64,000 nt of DNA from Bosea vestrisii (GTDB lineage: Bacteria; Pseudomonadota; Alphaproteobacteria; Rhizobiales; Beijerinckiaceae). The position numbers and the translations under genes are program-made. The stretch is from assembly GCF_030144325.1 (NCBI RefSeq), contig NZ_CP126308.1:124001-188000 (forward strand), given 5' to 3'. This document shows positions 61,118-64,000 of this stretch, in pieces; the stretch's first letter is position 1; each line of letters opens with the position of its first letter. The notes under the pieces are model-generated. The model was not told where the DNA came from, searched no databases, and was given only the letters and a program-made list of their open reading frames with translations.

Positions 61118-62970
61118 GGCGTGGGGCCACCGCGATCACGCTGCTCGCTGGAACCCTGGTTCCCGCCGCGACGCTGGCTCAAGTCAGCCGCGAGGCGCGC
61201 TCCTGTTTCTCGCTTTCGGACGAGGCGCGGCTCTGGAAGCATTGCCGCACAGCGGTTGCGAACGCCAAGGATCCGCCTGCCGTTCGCGCGCGGGCACATG
61301 GCAGGCTCGCCGATGTCTTCCAGGCACGCGGCGATCAGGAACGGGCGATCCAGGAGCTGAATGCGGCGATCGCGCTCGACCCGGACAACCTGCGCTACTT
61401 CTCTAACCGCGCCGTCGCCTATTCCTACAAGGGCGAACGCGACCGCGCGATTGCGGATTACGGCCAGGTGATCGCCCGCGACCCCAAGAACGGGCTGCAC
61501 TACTTCAACCGCGGCGTCGAATATGCAGACGGTGGCGAGCTCGACCTCGCCATCTCCGACTTCACCGAAGCGATCCGGCTGAAGAGTGATTTCCACGAAG
61601 CCTATGACAATCGAGGAGCCGCGCTCTTCGTCAAGAAGGAGTTCGACAGGGCCTCCGCCGATTTCGACAAGGCGATCGCGCTGGCCCCCCGTTTTGCGAA
61701 TGCCCGCTACAACCGCGGCGTCTATCTTGTCGAACTGGGCAAGCTCGACGAGGCGCTGAAGGATTTCGACGAGGCCGTCCGGCTAGAGCCGCAGGATCCG
61801 AACATCCATGTCAAGCGCGGCAAGGTGCTGTTCCTGAAAGGCGACTTTCTGAAAGCGGTGGCCGAGTTCACGCAGACTTTGCGCGTCGCTCAGGGCTCGA
61901 CCGAAGCGCTGCAGCTACGCGCGGCGGCGATGGTCCGCCTCGACGAGCCTGTCGGCGCCATTGCCGATTATACGGTTCTGCTGCGCCTGCGCCCCGACGA
62001 CATGGCGGCCTATCTCGGTCGGGCCGAGGCCTATCGCGCTGCAGGCGACCTGCCGCGTGCCCTGCTCGACCTGGACGATGCGGTGAAGCGCTCTCCCGGT
62101 CATCCGCAGCCGCTCGCCGCTCGCGGCCAAGCGAAGGTCGACCGCGGCGACCTCGACGGAGCCTCGGCCGACATCGACGCTGCGCTTTCGCTCGATGCCA
62201 AATTCGCGCCGGCTCTCGCGGCCCGCGCCGCCATCCTCACGCAGCGTGACAAGCCCGACGAAGCTCTGGCTGCGCTCGATACGGTGCTTGAAACGACGCC
62301 GGACGATAACGAGGCGCGGCGCCAGCGCAGCGCATTGCTGGCGAGGCAAGGCAAGCTCGCACCGGCTCTGGCCGATTACGACGTGCTGATCGCCAAAAGT
62401 CCGGCCGATCCGCGCCTCTACTGGTCGCGCGCATCCCTGCACGCCCGGCTGGACGATTTCGATCGGGCTATCGCCGATATCGGCAAGGTCATGGAACTCG
62501 ATACCCGCAATGCGGGCGCAATGCTGTTCGAGCGCGCCAAGCTGAAGCGCCTCAAGGGCGACGCGGCAGGTGCCTTCGCGGATCTCGGTGCGGTCATCGA
62601 CATCGGCCAAGCCCAACGCGGCCCCGCCTTGTTTGAACGCGCCACCCTTCATGCCCGCAGGGAGGACAATGCCGCCGCACTCGCCGATATAGACAAGGCA
62701 CTGGCGCATGGAGTCGACGATGTGCGTGCCCATAATCTGAAGGGCTGGGCGCTTTTTAAGCTCGGCCGCCCGGCTGAAGCGCTTGCCAGCGCGGATACTG
62801 CGCTCGCCAAGGATCCGCAGGCGGCGTACGCGCATGATACGCGTGCGCATGCCCTGGAGGCGCTCGGCCGCCCCGAAGAGGCCGCAATGGCCTACAAACG
62901 CGCATTGGCGCTTGATCCAAAGGAAGAAGAGGCGCGCGTGGGGCTGAGGCGCCTCGGCGTTGAACCATAG
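61102..62970 (+). CDS. Exported tetratricopeptide-repeat protein
   Basis: This 622-residue protein has a signal peptide (RRGATAITLLAGTLVPAATL then AQ). A series of about fifteen TPR units follows, recognisable by A..DY..A/I.LDP.N..Y..R patterns such as AIADYGQVIARDPKNGLHYF and AIALAPRFANARYNRGVYL. It is predicted to be a periplasmic scaffold. It overlaps the Sel1 gene, so the two probably work together in the envelope. Confidence 0.82.
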   Translation: MRERLRRGATAITLLAGTLVPAATLAQVSREARSCFSLSDEARLWKHCRTAVANAKDPPAVRARAHGRLADVFQARGDQERAIQELNAAIALDPDNLRYFSNRAVAYSYKGERDRAIADYGQVIARDPKNGLHYFNRGVEYADGGELDLAISDFTEAIRLKSDFHEAYDNRGAALFVKKEFDRASADFDKAIALAPRFANARYNRGVYLVELGKLDEALKDFDEAVRLEPQDPNIHVKRGKVLFLKGDFLKAVAEFTQTLRVAQGSTEALQLRAAAMVRLDEPVGAIADYTVLLRLRPDDMAAYLGRAEAYRAAGDLPRALLDLDDAVKRSPGHPQPLAARGQAKVDRGDLDGASADIDAALSLDAKFAPALAARAAILTQRDKPDEALAALDTVLETTPDDNEARRQRSALLARQGKLAPALADYDVLIAKSPADPRLYWSRASLHARLDDFDRAIADIGKVMELDTRNAGAMLFERAKLKRLKGDAAGAFADLGAVIDIGQAQRGPALFERATLHARREDNAAALADIDKALAHGVDDVRAHNLKGWALFKLGRPAEALASADTALAKDPQAAYAHDTRAHALEALGRPEEAAMAYKRALALDPKEEEARVGLRRLGVEP

Positions 62971-63302
62971 ACGCGTTCGCGCTTGCATCGGAACGCCTGC
63001 GCCGAAAAAGCTTGTGCCGTACGCAACGTTCCTGACATTGCTACTGCCGACATTCAGCGCCTAAGCATATACTCAGAGCCTTGTCCGCGCTGCTCGATCG
63101 CCTTCCCTCAAAAAGCTGACCCTGAGCTGTGCATTGCCGCCGACGCGCGTGTAGTGGCCGAAAATTCGGTTGCACCGCGATAATTTCATGGCCTGAGATG
63201 CAGCCTAGTCCCGCTTCTACAGGGATGGTGGCTTAGTGCAGGGCGTCAGCTACCCGGCACCCTCAGGGCCCTAATGACACTCTGTGCCCGGAAGGAACCG
63301 AC
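62971..63302. other. Intergenic region before the DUF2252 gene
   Basis: About 330 bases with no gene, terminator or repeat that I can support. An AAGGAA ribosome binding site precedes the GTG at 63303. Confidence 0.4.
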
Positions 63303-64000
63303 GTGCCAACGATTGCTGACTCGACGCATGCCTACGAGAGCTGGTTGATAGCCCAAATCGGATCGGACTTCGTTACGGCCGATCTCGATATCAAGCACGA
63401 AAAGATGAAGAAGGATGCTTTCACATTTCTACGCGCAACCTATTGGCGCTGGGCCGAGACGATCCTGGAGATTTGCCCCGACCTCGCCGGCGCTCCCGAG
63501 ATTCTTGCGATCGGCGACACCCACCTTGAGAATTTCGGCACTTGGCGAGATGCCGAGGGCCGCCTGATCTGGGGCGCCAACGACTTCGACGAAGCCGCCG
63601 TCATGCCCTATCCGCTCGATCTCGTCCGCCTCGCCGCCAGCGCTCTCCTCGCCCGCACGGACGGCCCGAGCGCATCGGTGATTTGCACCGCAATCCTGGA
63701 AGGTTACGCCGAAGGCCTTGCCTGCCCATCCCCGCTGGTCCTGGAGCGCGACTGCAAGTGGTTGCGCAAGGCGGTTATGCTGCCGGAGCCGGAGCGAGCG
63801 GCGTTCTGGGACAAGGTCGATGCGCTCGTGCCCACCGCCGTCCCGCAGCGCTACGAGGACGCATTGCGCGGCGCCATGCCTGGTTCGGCTGCGCGCATGG
63901 TGATCTCCCCACGCACCGCCGGCACCGGGAGCCTTGGGCGGCCTCGCTTCGTCGCCAGCGGCAATTGGCGCGGCGGGCCGGTCCTGCGCGAGGCGAAAGC
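63303..64000 (+). CDS. DUF2252-family protein (partial, runs off the window)
   Basis: The first 232 residues of a DUF2252 protein are visible, starting with GTG (MPTIADSTHAYESW) behind AAGGAA. Family marks are EILAIGDTHLENFGTWRDAE with the GD.H.EN motif, and GANDFDEAAVMPYPLDLVRL with the NDFDE motif, which resembles the active site of aminoglycoside-kinase-like folds. KHEKMKKDAFTFLRATYWRW is also typical. The frame stays open to the end of the window. Function unknown; a kinase-like role is inferred from the motif pattern. Confidence 0.8.
   Translation, partial: MPTIADSTHAYESWLIAQIGSDFVTADLDIKHEKMKKDAFTFLRATYWRWAETILEICPDLAGAPEILAIGDTHLENFGTWRDAEGRLIWGANDFDEAAVMPYPLDLVRLAASALLARTDGPSASVICTAILEGYAEGLACPSPLVLERDCKWLRKAVMLPEPERAAFWDKVDALVPTAVPQRYEDALRGAMPGSAARMVISPRTAGTGSLGRPRFVASGNWRGGPVLREAK

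Noticed and set aside
1..64000. CRISPR arrays, tRNA or rRNA genes, and attachment sites
   Set aside because: No regularly spaced direct repeats, cloverleaf-like or rRNA sequences were recognised by eye, and no direct repeats could be matched at the ends of the mobile element. A tRNA scan and a repeat search would settle this.

Overview
The window looks like chromosome from a GC-rich alphaproteobacterium, probably order Hyphomicrobiales (Rhizobium/Bosea/Methylobacterium relatives). This is inferred from the abundance of sugar and amino-acid ABC transporters, from plasmid-type genes typical of that order (a VirD2-like relaxase, a VirC1/VirC2-like pair, DUF1173, DUF736, ArdC), and from codon use. 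No tRNA, rRNA or CRISPR array was recognised.

Layout. (1) 1-2.5 kb: decayed Lrp and FAD-oxidase fragments and an intact diaminopropionate ammonia-lyase gene (dpaL). The next gene of the dpaL operon is cut off after about a dozen codons. (2) 2.3-19 kb: an integrated, partly eroded mobile element. It carries relaxase and MobC-like genes, a ParA/VirC1-like ATPase with a small partner, DUF1173, an HTH regulator, WGR, HU, DUF736, ArdC and a ParB-like protein. An enoyl-CoA hydratase/TetR pair and scraps of an antitoxin, an IS630 transposase and a large helicase-type protein lie at its right end. Three promoter regions of this element share a dyad operator. (3) 19-24.2 kb: an ABC ATPase pseudogene and a complete branched-chain-amino-acid type ABC transporter (livHMGF plus binding protein). 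(4) 24.6-33.3 kb: a peptide-type ABC transporter with a fused double ATPase, an enolase-superfamily enzyme and a class V aminotransferase, divergent from a LysR regulator. (5) 33.6-34.8 kb: an AbiE-type toxin-antitoxin pair with a truncated toxin.

(6) 35.2-53.2 kb is the most interesting part, a carbohydrate catabolic island. It holds two near-duplicate sugar ABC modules flanking an aldo/keto reductase, a cupin, a Gfo/Idh/MocA dehydrogenase, and a convergent operon with a third sugar ABC module, a ThuA-like protein, a Tm-1-like ATP-binding protein (UPF0261), a phosphoenolpyruvate-hydrolase-like TIM barrel and an SRPBCC protein. The same barrel occurs three times: as the free protein, as the N-terminal domain of a transcription factor with an AAA+ module and Fis-type HTH, and as a short divergent orphan. 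The AAA+ module of the regulator has lost the GAFTGA loop and several ATPase residues. None of the three sugar importers has an ATPase gene in the window.

(7) 53.6-64 kb: a GAF-GGDEF-EAL protein, a mobile mystery protein A/B (HTH plus Fic) pair behind an AT-rich operator array, an htpG gene broken by two mutually compensating frameshifts, two overlapping genes for exported Sel1/TPR repeat proteins, and the start of a DUF2252 gene.

All family assignments are from reading motifs by eye. No database search was run. Start codons were moved from the longest reading frame where a ribosome binding site or family length argued for it.
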